Assembly: GCA_037176885.1 (NCBI GenBank)
Contig: JAWWNJ010000006.1
Coordinates: 2,604,001-2,668,000 of the forward strand
Length of the DNA stretch: 64,000 bases
From: Favolaschia claudopus
Lineage: Eukaryota > Basidiomycota > Agaricomycetes > Agaricales > Mycenaceae
Direction of reading: 5' to 3'
The notes beneath the pieces were generated by a model. That model saw nothing but the letters and a program-made list of their open reading frames with translations. It searched no databases and was not told the DNA's origin. Both the position numbers and the translations under genes were made by a program. Numbering within the stretch: the stretch's first letter is position 1; each line of letters starts with the position of its first letter. This document shows positions 1-10,553 of the stretch, piece by piece.

Positions 1-1
1 T

Positions 2-169
2 AATGGTAATGAAAAGAAACGCGCTCGGGAGGAAGATGGGGAGGATGGCGCTGCAGCAAGTTCCTCGAAAAACAAGAACAGCAACAACGCTGGGACTGGT
101 CCCAATTCCAACGCCGAAGGGTCGTCGCGGAAAAAGAAACGAAAGAAGAATAATCAAGAGGCTCAATGA
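2..169 (+). CDS. C-terminal tail of a lysine-rich, probably nuclear protein (5' part outside window)
   Basis: An open frame enters from the left edge in phase 2 and ends at a TGA at 167-169. It encodes about 55 residues rich in Lys, Glu, Asn, Ser and Gly, with a basic cluster KKKRKK close to the C-terminus that looks like a monopartite nuclear localisation signal. The overlapping 65-codon frame that begins with ATG at 3 is compositionally odd (many Arg/Thr) and is likely a shadow. The family cannot be identified from this low-complexity tail; nuclear localisation is an inference. Confidence 0.45.
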   Translation, partial: NGNEKKRAREEDGEDGAAASSSKNKNSNNAGTGPNSNAEGSSRKKKRKKNNQEAQ

Positions 170-656
170 CAACTTGTCTTACTATATTATCCAAATCTGA
201 ATTTGGTGCTTGTCATTGGTATGCGCTCCTCGAGACGGATAGAAGGTTCGCAAATGCGGCCTTCACGTCCTTGGTCACGGTAGTTGAGCTGGCAGCTATC
301 TTAAACGGCAAGGCCGCCGCAGGCGCTCACCGCCGCTAAAGATACTGCTTGTACTTCGTTTGTATGGATGTGATTCTGCGGCCAAGTTCCGAGCGGTTGC
401 CAGCGCATACCACGTCGTCTTGAATGGGTTTTCATCGGCTTTCGCGTGCTACAGCACCAAGGGCAGAGGGTGAATTGGAGCCGGCAATTTGAGCACGCGT
501 GACGTCACGAGGAAGTGATGTCATCTTGCTCGGGCACCGCCACATCGGAGGGTTCTTAAAGCGGCTCGCACGCGACTAACCCTCGATCACCCTGGGTATC
601 TACCACACTAATTTCACATCGCATCACCATCTTTCACTCCCTCACCACCTTTCACA
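170..656. other. Intergenic region upstream of RTC3-like gene
   Basis: This interval separates the end of the left-edge gene from the RTC3-like start. It contains no convincing coding frame. A short CT/CA-rich stretch at about 600-655 directly before the ATG looks like a typical basidiomycete 5' UTR. No element termini were seen. Confidence 0.5.
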
Positions 657-1257
657 ATGGCTAAGACCAGCAAAGTCATCTACAAGCCCGATTCTCAGTC
701 TACTGAGGAGTTCACTTGCATCGTCAACTCGGAAGAGGTTTGTGGTCGGTGTTGTCTGTCGTGTGGCCCATGTGCTGAAGATTTCTTTCTGTGCTTAGTA
801 CAAGAAATGGAAAGATGGAGGTGAGATTTCGTTGCCGATCGTTCGCGATCTCGAACGCTGACCCGCGTTTCCTGTTTTTACAGACACGTAAATCGACATC
901 CTTTGAGATTTTTGGCTTGTCTGAGCTTTACTTCTAGCACGATACCCCTCGCAGAGGTTGTTGACTGTGCGCGCATCTATCTCTCTGCATTGAACTAATT
1001 CTGACGCAACACCTCCGCCAGCTTTCCAAGTCTTTGTGTCCACACAAGGCGCCCAGGGTGTCCTCGGCAAACCCTCCCATCAACAACTCGACACCGTCTT
1101 CAACTCACACAAAGACGTCGATGTCGTTACCATCATCCTGAAGGAGGGCAGGGAGCAAGTTACGGACGGTGTAACGTCGTCACCGTTCACCGGAACAAAC
1201 GCAGCAAGAGGGGATGGGAACGTTAATGTTCGGGGCGCTGGTGGAGGGAGGGCGTAG
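657..1257 (+). CDS. RTC3: RTC3/YHR087W-like protein with SBDS N-terminal fold
   Basis: Five exons join cleanly (657-737, 799-820, 884-887, 938-966, 1022-1257) into 123 residues. The product starts MAKTSKVIYK and contains PLAEVVDSFQVF and KPSHQQLDTVF, which match the small fungal proteins related to the N-terminal domain of the ribosome maturation factor SBDS (yeast Rtc3/Hgi1). These are small cytosolic/nuclear proteins linked to RNA metabolism; the exact role is not established. The tail is Gly/Arg-rich after about residue 100. The third exon is only 4 nt (ACAC): without it the frame of PLAEVVDSF is lost, so it is required by homology. The gene is convergent with DBP9. Confidence 0.8.
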
Positions 1258-1541
1258 AAGTCGCGACTCGGTATTCTTGAGCAGCAATAATAATCAAATG
1301 TATTACCATCTCGCATTCGATGAACCCGATGAGTGTGCAGCTTTGAATCGTGAATTATTCGCCGTTCGGGGATTCGGCACCGCGTTTGCTCAGTCAGAAA
1401 TGTCGCTGACAGCTGGGACCGAGACGAGGATACAATATTAATCTGGACGCTTCTGGATCACCTATTGTAGCGTCTGAGAGTACATGGATTGCGGCCGTTG
1501 GGAAGTCTGGACTCAAACCGCTATAGCCATGTTCCCTTCAA

Positions 1542-3808
1542 CTACCGGGAAAACTTCTTCAAAGGATCTGACTTCTTCTTTCCGCCCCGACCAGCCCCGC
1601 CTCGCCCTCCTCGTCCTCCCCTCCCCCTTCCGCGGCCACGAGCACTTTCTTTTTTGAACGGCACAAATCCAGGTTTCCGTTCAGCTGTGCTCGCCGCTGC
1701 ATCACCTTCGCCGCCCGATACTGGGGCAATACGAGGAAGCAAATATTTAGGCACATGCTTCATGTGCGGCTGCACCCGTGTCGGATGTAACGGTTTGTCA
1801 TGCCGCAAAAATTCAAGATCTAGTGGATTGTCCTCGAAATGGGCCTGCAGCAATTGAGCGATGTTGTGAGGCAACAGAATTAACTCAACCGACCTTGAGC
1901 TTATCCGAGTTCAGAATCTCAGTCTTCAGCTGCCCAACACGCGCCTCCCGCACAGCGCTCCGCGTCACACTACGCAAAGCATCCTCCATCCGATACCGGA
2001 ACGCCTCCACCTGCTTCATATCAAAGTTGTACTCCTGCACCTTACTCCCCCGCGCGCCCTGCTCCTTTTCAATCCGCGCAAACACCTTCTCGTCGTTGCG
2101 ATTCACAGGCACCTCGCCTTTCGGGCGCTTGTCTGCGGGGCCAAGACCGGTTGAAACGAAGGAGAGCGCCATCCCGGTCCGCCCTGCGCGTGCGGTCCGG
2201 CCGACACGGTGGGTGTAAGAGCGTGCGGAGGTGGGGAGATCGAAGTTTAGTACACAGGCGACGTCGACGAAGTCGACGCCGCGGGTGACGCCATAGTCTT
2301 TTGCGGATGAGGCTTTGCCTTTGCCTTTTGTTTTGGACTTTTTCTTTGCTGGCTCTGGTGCGGGTGAGACGGACCGTTTCCGCTTTTTAGAGGGGGTAGG
2401 GTCTTCAGACACCGGTTCCCGTTGGGAGGGGACGACTGAATATTGGGTCAATCGAGGTCATAATTCAATACCTTGTGAACTTACACTCTTCCTCCTCAGC
2501 ATCCGAGTTCGCATCCGCATCGTTTTGTGGTGTTTCATCATCTTCTCCCTCTGCTTCATCCTCAGAATCCTGTTCCCCTCCGCCGCTCTCGTCCGTAGCG
2601 ATGATATACTCGTACACGCCTTTATTGAATTCCTGCACCGTATGGTACCGCGAATTCAAAGGCAGCTCGGAATTGAGAACACAGCTTTTGATTGAAAACT
2701 GCTCCAAGAAGAGCTTGAGGCGGTATGACCGTTCGACGTCGTTGACGAATAAGATACATTTGCCCTTGATCAACTTCAGTTTCAGGATAACATACGTGAG
2801 CAGGAATTTGTCGGATTCGGTGCAGCTATCGAGGACTCAGTTATATTACAGGCAGTCGTGTGGACGTGAGCATACCGAACAGCATATTGGCTGAGGTTTG
2901 CAGCCTCGTCTTCGCTTTCTTCGAGCTTAAGGATTGCCTGGAACAACTCAGTATAAAAAAAATCGATAAGGGGCGCAAACGGCTCACAGGATTCCGAAGG
3001 GTCAGTCCCTTAAGCATCTCAACGTCCTCAGTCATCGTTGCGCTCATGAGAAATGACTGGTACACTTTCGGGAGAAAAGCGCCGCTGAATATTTGCCGCA
3101 CGTCTTCGTCGTGACCGTACGAAAGAATGAGATCCGCTTCATCGATTATGAGGGACTCCAACGACGAGACTATCAGAGCCTGCTGAACTGTTATATGCTG
3201 AACTAGACGGTAATTTATTGACAAACCGCACCTTCGACTGCATGAGGGCGAGGGCTCGTGAGGGAGTTGCAATAACAATGTCAGGTTTGTCGGAAAGCAG
3301 TGTCCTGGAATCATGCATGAGGCTCAGGCTCGAAAGAATTCAATTGTCGTCAGACCGTTGCAAATGTGTTGTAACCCCCGCGGCGACGTTCGAGATCGCG
3401 ACTTCATCTTCGCAATAGGCCAGTAGACCCTTCAGATACGCAGATACCTGCTCCGAAAGTTCCCTCGTAGGGACTAGAATCAAAGCACGCGTTGCTTGCG
3501 ATGCATTCGCAGACTGTATTACCCAGAACTTCAGCACGATCCTGCACTAAGGATCCAAACACACCGACACTTTTCGCGCTCAGAATCTTTTGAACGACAG
3601 GAACACAATATGCCGCAGTCTTCCCGCTTCCTGTCCGTGCTCGTGCCAAAATATCTCGACTTTCAAGCGCCAAAGGAATTGCTTTTGCCTGGACGAGAGT
3701 TGGCCGAGCAAAGCCCATATCCGCGAGTGCGCGTAGTATCCGGGTGTCCAAAATATGCGAAAATGAAGCAAAGGTCGCCTTGGAGTCCACCAGTCGCGGG
3801 TCGGCCAT
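1542..3808 (-). CDS. DBP9: ATP-dependent RNA helicase DBP9 (DDX56 family)
   Basis: A DEAD-box helicase of about eight exons, read right to left. Visible motifs in order: a Q-motif ([17 protein letters not shown]), motif I (ARTGSGKT), Ia (PTREL), II (IIDEADLI), III (SAT), and VI ([13 protein letters not shown]). The C-terminus has the DBP9 signature block [18 protein letters not shown] and then an RG-rich, basic tail. DBP9 acts in the nucleolus in 60S subunit (27S pre-rRNA) maturation. I chose the ATG at 3806-3808 ([10 protein letters not shown]) because it matches the family start; an in-frame extension further upstream would run into the divergent PSF2 gene. An acidic insert (about 50 residues rich in Glu/Asp) sits between the helicase lobes. 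The last intron (1845-1893) removes a stop codon. Confidence 0.92.
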
Positions 3809-3892
3809 GATGGAAGAGAGCAAAGGAATTTTTTGATTGGTAAGCCGGCTGTCTAGATAAGATAAGATCTCGCGCCTTGTCTGCCATTGAGC
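3809..3892. promoter_or_regulatory. Divergent DBP9/PSF2 promoter
   Basis: Only 84 bp lie between the start codons of DBP9 (minus) and PSF2 (plus), so both must share one bidirectional promoter. No TATA box is evident. Shared control of ribosome biogenesis and DNA replication genes is an inference. Confidence 0.5.
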
Positions 3893-4653
3893 ATGTCCCT
3901 GCCCCCAGTCCTCCGCGCGTCGGTAACGCCCCCCGAACTCGAGCTCATCGCCTGCCAAGAGCTCGTTGAAATTATCCCCCTAATTCCACTGGAAAAAACC
4001 GCGTTTATCGCAGTAAGTTGGAGTCTTTTGCAAGAAATGCACATCGTGAATACCTACCCCGCGTTTCAGGGCGCATATGGACCTCTCCGCCCACCCCACC
4101 GAGCTCGCATTCCAATATGGATGGCTCTGAATCTCAAACAGAAGAAAAAATGTCACATTATCGCGCCGGATTGGCTTTCGGTTGGTAGGAACTCTCTCCG
4201 TTGTTGGACGCGTAGACCTTGATTGGGGTTCAGAGTATCTTGAAGCGAAAATTAAGGATGAGACGACGCAGACGCAATTCACGGAGCTACCATTTCACTT
4301 TGCGGAGATCTCACGCGTGCTGTTAGATGGGTAGGCAAAACGACGCGTCTTTGTCTTCCTTTTTCAACGCGTGGATTGAAACAGAGCCACGGATGATCTT
4401 CAAAATCCAGACAAGCTGCGGACGCTACTGCAGGATCTACGCGAAGCGCGTCAAGCAAAGGCGCGAGCCGGTCTTCAAAATCTCGAGCACTCCTCGCTAC
4501 GGGTATGCCATTTTATTCAGTACATTTACTCTCACTCACCTCACCACGACGCTACAGCTCTCCAACCTCTCTGCCATGGAAATCAACGAAATCCGACCGT
4601 TCTTCATTCAAGCCATGGCCGTGCTCAAACAATTACACGTTCCCCCAAAATGA
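3893..4653 (+). CDS. PSF2: GINS complex subunit PSF2
   Basis: Five exons (3893-4012, 4070-4184, 4234-4330, 4385-4502, 4558-4653) give 181 residues, close to the usual PSF2 size. Family landmarks are the N-terminal [22 protein letters not shown], then [25 protein letters not shown], and the C-terminal [14 protein letters not shown]2 is one of four subunits of GINS, part of the CMG replicative helicase (Cdc45-MCM-GINS) in the nucleus. All splice junctions are GT-AG and keep the frame. The gene is head-to-head with DBP9 and convergent with the YVC1-like gene. Confidence 0.93.
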
Positions 4654-4798
4654 AAGCAAGAAATCGTGATTGACATTAACGAGGTCGTTGTCCATGTAAT
4701 GATACAAGCTGTACAATACCCTAGATGTATGTACTATACCGAATGCCGAATGTCCTGTCCTGTCCATGCCCCAGGCAACATCGCTGAAATCAATCAAC

Positions 4799-7724
4799 CT
4801 AAATTCGACTCAAACTGAGCGTACTTTCATTCTTCGGCGGCTCAGCGCCCAGCTTCTCAATCACCACCTCCAGCTGCTTCTTCATATGCAAAATTTCCTT
4901 CAACATCAGCGCCTCGCTCGACTATAGTATACCCAACAATCAGCCTCCTCTCAATAAGTAAAATTCGCCAACGCACCTGGTTCGTATTCGGGAACGCCTT
5001 GATCAATTCTTCGAACGGCACCTTACTAATAATCCGCCCATTCCCTTCCCTTTCGTCGACCTCGGGATCGCGGTGCTCAGGTGCATCGTCGTGTCCCTCA
5101 TCATCCCCGCTCAGCCAGCGCTTCACCCACCTATGCTTGTCCTCGCTGCCTCTCAATACCGACTCGTAAAACGCAATCATGGAGAGTGGGATGAAGAATA
5201 CCACGCCCATAACCACGCGGTTGAGCTTGGCGTAGGTGGTCGGTTTCATAACGAGCCTAAACCCCGGTGTGCGATGTCAGTCGAGTGAAGCCAGGATGAA
5301 AGTAGTCAACGCACTCGAACGGCGATATGAGGAACACCTCGATAAGATTGAACGGTGCTGGATAAACATACGAGTCCGGCGCACGTATCATGCCGATTGT
5401 CTTGGTAGCAAAGAAGGCAAGGTACTGCGCCTCAGCGTCATCGACCACGTCCTGATACGCAGACGAAAATAGCGAGATCAAGATGTTGAGGAGGATAAGG
5501 CCAGTGATGACACCCCAGCTGCAATATTGCTCGAGTCAACCATATCACGGCGCAAGCGAAAGGACGAACAGGTAGTAGAGCGTAAGACCAGCCGGACTGG
5601 GCGCGAAGGGAGCATAGTCTGGGGCTTGCAGGAGCGCTTGAACGAGCAAGTTGACGATCTGGTAGCGATCGAATTAGAGACCATATGAGTCGATCTGGAG
5701 TAGTCGCACCTCGCCTGAACTTTGAAGAGTGCCATCTGAAGCGTCAAGCGCATACAACCCTTGCCCGAAGCCAAGAGAGAGTACCGAGAGCAGCTGTCGA
5801 ACTCATCAGCAGTAAACTCAAAGTGCATTCCACCATCCACCTTACCGCAAAGAAAATACCAGATTCTTGCAGCATTCTAGCGACCACAATTTGCATCATC
5901 CCAACGCTTGACAGTCGTCAATGAGTTGTCCAGGCTGGACGAGAGATGACGGATGAACTTACTACTTGTACCTGTCAAATACCTGTTCCGTACATGAGAA
6001 GTGATATACAGAGAGAAAAAAACATCTACAACATACCGTGACAAGCTTCATCCTATTCATACATGAGAGGTAGGTAGTTCAACACAACACAGGGAACTGA
6101 CGCACCATAGCAATGGCGCCGCAAAACTGAGAATTTGGAAACTCAGCAGCCGTAAGCGTGAAGCCTGCTCTTCAGGATCGGAGAACCCAGCCACGCGTAG
6201 AATGAAAGCAGTTGCAAAGATGCCGTCCGTGATAAACGCCACTACGCCGATATCAGGTGTTGTTTGACAAGGGAATGGGTGAATGCCATACCAATCATCC
6301 AAAAATTGTATGCCTTATAGGTGACAAATTTGAGTAGTTTGTACAACTAGAAACCAGGCAATAAATCGACTTGAGTTGGACCATAACAAAGGTTAATACC
6401 CGGTTAAAATCTAGAGTAGAAATCAGCCATCACCGACAGAGGATGATTTCTCGAGTATGCCAACCAACCTTCACAGAAAAAAGCCAAAGCCATGACGTAG
6501 AGAACGATTTCCCACTCGTCAAAATCGCGTTGATCTTTACGCTCGATAGGCTGTCGAACCGCCTGGGAATAGACCAGGAGGAAGAATAGCCAGACCATAA
6601 TTCGCATATAGTTTTGATAGCTGCTCTACACTGTTAGGACTGAACTCAGTGGCTTTGCGTTGTCATACCCAGGAACCGACATGCGGGAAGGATTGAGGCG
6701 TGATAGAAAGGATTCGTTTTCGCGCGTTTCGAAATACTGGACGTCTGGGTGATGGTGAGCTGCGTTCTATCCTCTGTGAAGGTACGTCGCATACAGTCAA
6801 CATCATGATTGGCGTTAGTCCTCTGCACGATATCGCCGTGCCAGAGCGAGTTTACGACTGCAGAGGCAGTCATTGAGGTCAATTCTGGTTATCGTTCGAA
6901 ATATACATACGATCTGCAGAAAAAAAGTGAGAGACTGGATTTATTCGAGGTTGAACATGAGCAAACCTTGGGCTTCAGTTGAAGAAAGGAAAATCGTGCT
7001 GTAGATGGAAAAAGGTACGATGATATGGCTAGCACTGGGGGGCTGTTAGGACGTACCAGTGCGAGTCAATTGCCATCTCGAGTGCACTGGACATTTCACT
7101 TTTGTCTCCATCCACCTGGATGTGTTGAAACCGCGTCGACATGATTGCATTGAGAGTTTCCGGCGCGGCATAATGCACAATTCTGCGGGCTAGTACTTCG
7201 CAGGCAATTGCTACAAGGGAAAACGTTCTTCCAAAGTAGACCAACAGCCCAAACGAACGCACCTCGACCGAAATTCTCGTCATAGTCCGCTGGATTGTGA
7301 TTTGCGTCCCATATGAACTCGGCGCGGGCACGGAGGAGGCAATAAGGAAGCTGTATTGGCTTGAAATTCATTTATTCGCCTCAAAAGGCGCGACTTACTG
7401 CATCGACAAAGTCGCCCGCCGCGTCCTTGTATGCCTTAATGACGCGTGGAGTGATAATTCGACTTGTCGGGTTGTTGATCCTTTTTGTACACGCGCATTA
7501 GCAGCCAGAAAAAATTCCCCCAATGTTCCATTTACGATTCTGGGTCAACTTCCACCGGGAGGAGCGTCAAAGTCAAGGAACGCAGACGCTTGATGAGTTC
7601 TTGGCGCGAATTGTTAGATCAAAAGCCTCAAAGCACAGTGGAAAAAAATCAGACTTGTTAAGGTTTGCGGGGAGGGTTTGTCGTCGCTGTCGACAGCCAT
7701 AAGCGGTCGATGCTCTGGGTCCAT
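4799..7724 (-). CDS. YVC1: YVC1-like TRP-type calcium/cation channel of the vacuole
   Basis: A gene of many exons on the minus strand. The N-terminal cytosolic region carries TLLPVEVDPES, LPYCLLRARAEFIWDANHNPADY and an ALEMAID segment, followed by several hydrophobic transmembrane stretches (for example VWLFFLLVYSQAV and IVLYVMALAFF). The post-pore region includes ISLFSSAYQDVVDDAEAQYL, FFATKTIGMIRAPDSYVYPAPFNLIE and a last membrane segment. The C-terminal tail is acidic and then a short coiled coil. This is the layout of fungal TRP channels related to yeast Yvc1, which release Ca2+ from the vacuole. The start (ATG at 7722-7724) and the stop (TAG at 4799-4801) are chosen by splicing to the family pattern; not every internal exon border was fixed. 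Confidence 0.8.
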
Positions 7725-7843
7725 GGTGGTAGCGAACAAGGAGCAAGAGCGCCTCGAGTTCCTTGACGCACTGTAATGACGCAGGGATCAACCACACCGC
7801 CGATGCGATCAATATAGCCTCTTGCTGCGAACGACCACCACAA
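7725..7843. promoter_or_regulatory. Divergent YVC1-like/ARPC3 promoter
   Basis: Only 119 bp separate the two divergent start codons, so both promoters must overlap here. No individual regulatory element was recognised. Confidence 0.45.
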
Positions 7844-8552
7844 ATGCCTGTAAGTTCAACTGGCGTGTATATCAGACCTTACCTCCCGACGCGTCCAGGC
7901 CTACCACTCGTCGTTCAATGAGGAGCCCGATATGCGCCAGGCGGGGAATATGGCCATTCTCCCAATCAAGACAAAAATCCGTGGTCCAGCACCCGTAGGT
8001 TAGTTGCTGCGCTTTCAGCTAAATGTCTACAGCCAACCATTCACGAAATTCTCTATTTTACTTTCAGCTGACCCCGAAGTACCTGACATAGTCGACGAAA
8101 CACTCGACCTGTTCCGCGCCAACTCGTTGTTTCGCAATTTCGAGATCAAAGGTCCTGCGGATAGGACCCTCATCGTCCTCATTCTTTATGTCTCCGATTG
8201 CCTTGCCAAGATTGGCTCAGCTCGCACCGTACCAACCCAGATCGAAGCCAGCAAGTCTCTCAACACACTATCTGTGGACAACTTCGCGATCCCGGGTGAC
8301 GCTAATTTCGCGCTGAATGCCCACTACGCACCGCCGGGGAGTCGGCAAGAGGCAGGTCAGTGTGTATCTCAGTATATGGACGACCAAGGTGCAATCATGG
8401 TTCCAGATTATCTGAGGCAATACCTCGTTCAAGTGCGGCAGGAGCTGGCTGCGCGTCTCGTCGAACGACTCTACGCGGATGGCACCGGGAAACCCAGCAA
8501 ATGGTGGATGTCCTTCCAGAAACGTCGCTTCATGAATCGCAGCTTGGGTTAG
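7844..8552 (+). CDS. ARPC3: Arp2/3 complex subunit 3 (ARPC3, p21)
   Basis: Four exons (7844-7849, 7899-7998, 8068-8355, 8407-8552) encode 179 residues. The first exon is only ATGCCT. Recognisable blocks are MPAYHS, GNMAILPIKTK, GPAP, DLFRANSLFRNFEIKGPADR, LSVDNFAIPGDANF, VERLYADGTGKPSKWWM and the C-terminal FMNRSLG. ARPC3 is a core subunit of the Arp2/3 complex, which nucleates branched actin at sites of endocytosis and polarised growth. Length and motifs fit an intact gene. It is convergent with NOB1, 58 bp away. Confidence 0.95.
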
Positions 8553-8610
8553 AGAATGTATGTATCAAATGGGATGTAGATGTAATAATATTCGGATTCA
8601 ACCCAAACCA

Positions 8611-10259
8611 CTACCTCCGCTTTTTCCGATTCGCGTTGGGATTCCGCTTGCCATAGCCAACCATCGGTAGATCGCCGTCCATCCCCGCCGAGCGTACCGT
8701 GCGCCCCTTGCCGCCAGCGCCGACGCTCAGCATTTCTGGCACCCAGTCCGGATCTAGCCAACTCCCTACTCCACCCGTTCCAGACAACAATCCTTTGTTC
8801 ATCTTAGTCTCCTCCCTCGCTCTGCGGCCGTCCGCCATCTTGCGCGCCCTAACATATTCCGTCTGGTCTTCCCGCAGTATAAGTCCCTCTCCTGTTCCCG
8901 TCTTCGCTGAGCCCGGTTTGGGTGCGGGAATTGAGTATTTTGTGCCTCGAGTGCGATATTGGAAGTTGGATTTGAGATGGACCTGCATCGCCGGTGCATC
9001 GGAATCGGCATTGGGTGCAGAAACAGTTACAGAGGCACGCAGCAGGGTTGGGTTTCCGCAGGAAGGGCAGAATTTTTTAGTCGGGTCTTTGCATATCCTG
9101 TGCGACAGCAAAGCAATGAGGATATGGCGCACACATTATGCTTTCAACAACCCACTTGAAACATGCATGACACCGGAGCACCCAGCTTTTGACCTTCTGT
9201 ATCCGTTTCCCTTCTACACCGACGAGATTCAAGCCCATCTGCAGGAGGACATTTTGCATGGCAAAATCGGCAGTCATACACCCAGCGCCGATAACTTCGT
9301 CGTCCTCTTTTTGCTTCCCCTTCTTGTTGGAGCCAGAGTCAGGGAGAAGATCCAATGCACGGCTTTTGTGCAGTCCGACATTGCCAGGTGTGATCCACTC
9401 GCCCTCGCCATCGTCTGAGTCAGAGGGGTCATCGAAAATTGGTTCTGATGAGTCTGATTCGGCATCTGGTGGAATCGAGTCGGGATTTACAGCGCCAGCG
9501 GTCGAGGAAGGGTCATTATCGGAGTCTAGAAGGTGGAGTTCGACGTCGAGGGGCTCGAGATTTTGTCCATCGACAGGATCGCTATCCGCATCTTGGTCTT
9601 CCTCGCCTTCAAACTCCTCCCCATCTAAAGGGACTTGATCATCGTCCTCAACCTCCTCTGCTTGACCGCTTTCATCGTTCAGCGGAGGTTCGTCCTTATC
9701 CACGGAAACGTTTGATATCCCCTCAACGGGTGCACCTGGAGCATTAACTGTAGAGGGCGCTTCGATCTCTTTCCCTGCAGGTACGGACTCCTGCGAATCC
9801 TTTACGCTCTACTATCGCCTGTAGTCAGAACAGCAGCACATACTCTGAAAAAACAAATCGTGCCTCATTCCCGGTACCAGTGGTTGCCGCCGCAGCCTTC
9901 TCGCGCTCATGCAGCGAGTAAGTCAGCGCCAAAACACACAGATCGGGATGCGAGAGTACAGCATAGTCCCCAGTCTTTTTAGCACCAGCAATGACTTTGG
10001 TTCAACATGAGTTTTGGCGTTGGGTGAGCGATCGATCCAAAGAAATACCTGCAGCTAGACTGGCAGCATCTGGTGAGACTACTTCGACCTTGACCCCTGC
10101 ACTGAGACCGAGGCGTTCAAAGTGCTCTCTGGCGCGCTTGTCTTTGAGTTCCGCGAGGACTTGTGGGACGGTCAAATAGGTTTCTGCGAGACCTCTAAGG
10201 GGTGAAAGCGATAGAAGGGGGCCAGCATCCAAGACTAGATTTTTGCAGCGCGGCGCCAT
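8611..10259 (-). CDS. NOB1: NOB1, 20S pre-rRNA D-site endonuclease
   Basis: The N-terminus (start at 10259) is a PIN nuclease domain: NLVLDAGPLLS provides the first catalytic Asp, followed by YLTVPQVLAELKDKRAREHFERL. A long acidic low-complexity linker follows. The second half has the NOB1 zinc ribbon (CHACFK, then FCPSCGNPTL) and the conserved ALDLLPDSG, TADFAMQNVLLQMGLNL and FQYRTRGTKYSIPAPK segments. The C-terminus is basic. NOB1 cuts the 20S pre-rRNA at site D to form mature 18S rRNA in cytoplasmic pre-40S particles. Several introns are inferred. It is divergent from haspin, with 294 bp between the starts. Confidence 0.9.
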
Positions 10260-10553
10260 CGTGGTTCAACTGGTTGACTTCAATTTTTTTGTGCGGGCGT
10301 CGGCTATCGTCGGCCGATCGGAGGAGGCAGACACACGGGCACGTGAGGTTGGACTTTTCCTCCTCCTCGTTGATCCCGACGTTGAGCTCAACGTCGCCCG
10401 CGTCATACAACTCGACGAACTCAGTGCACACGACACATACGATCACGACTACGCTTGGGCTCTCTATAGCTTTGTCCATCCTTTCTCACCATTTCTACCC
10501 TCGCCACTGCTGCAGCAGCCCTCTGTGCTGCTGTCCTCGTCCTCGGCGCAACT

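Noticed and set aside
1542..1874. Independent small Gly/Arg-rich gene
   Set aside because: It is the last exon of DBP9, joined by a 49-nt intron; its first residues in the isolated frame are intronic.
4185..4215. Apparent 31-nt ultra-short intron in PSF2
   Set aside because: A downstream acceptor at 4231-4233 gives a normal 49-nt intron and a better family match ([15 protein letters not shown]), so the short version is not needed.
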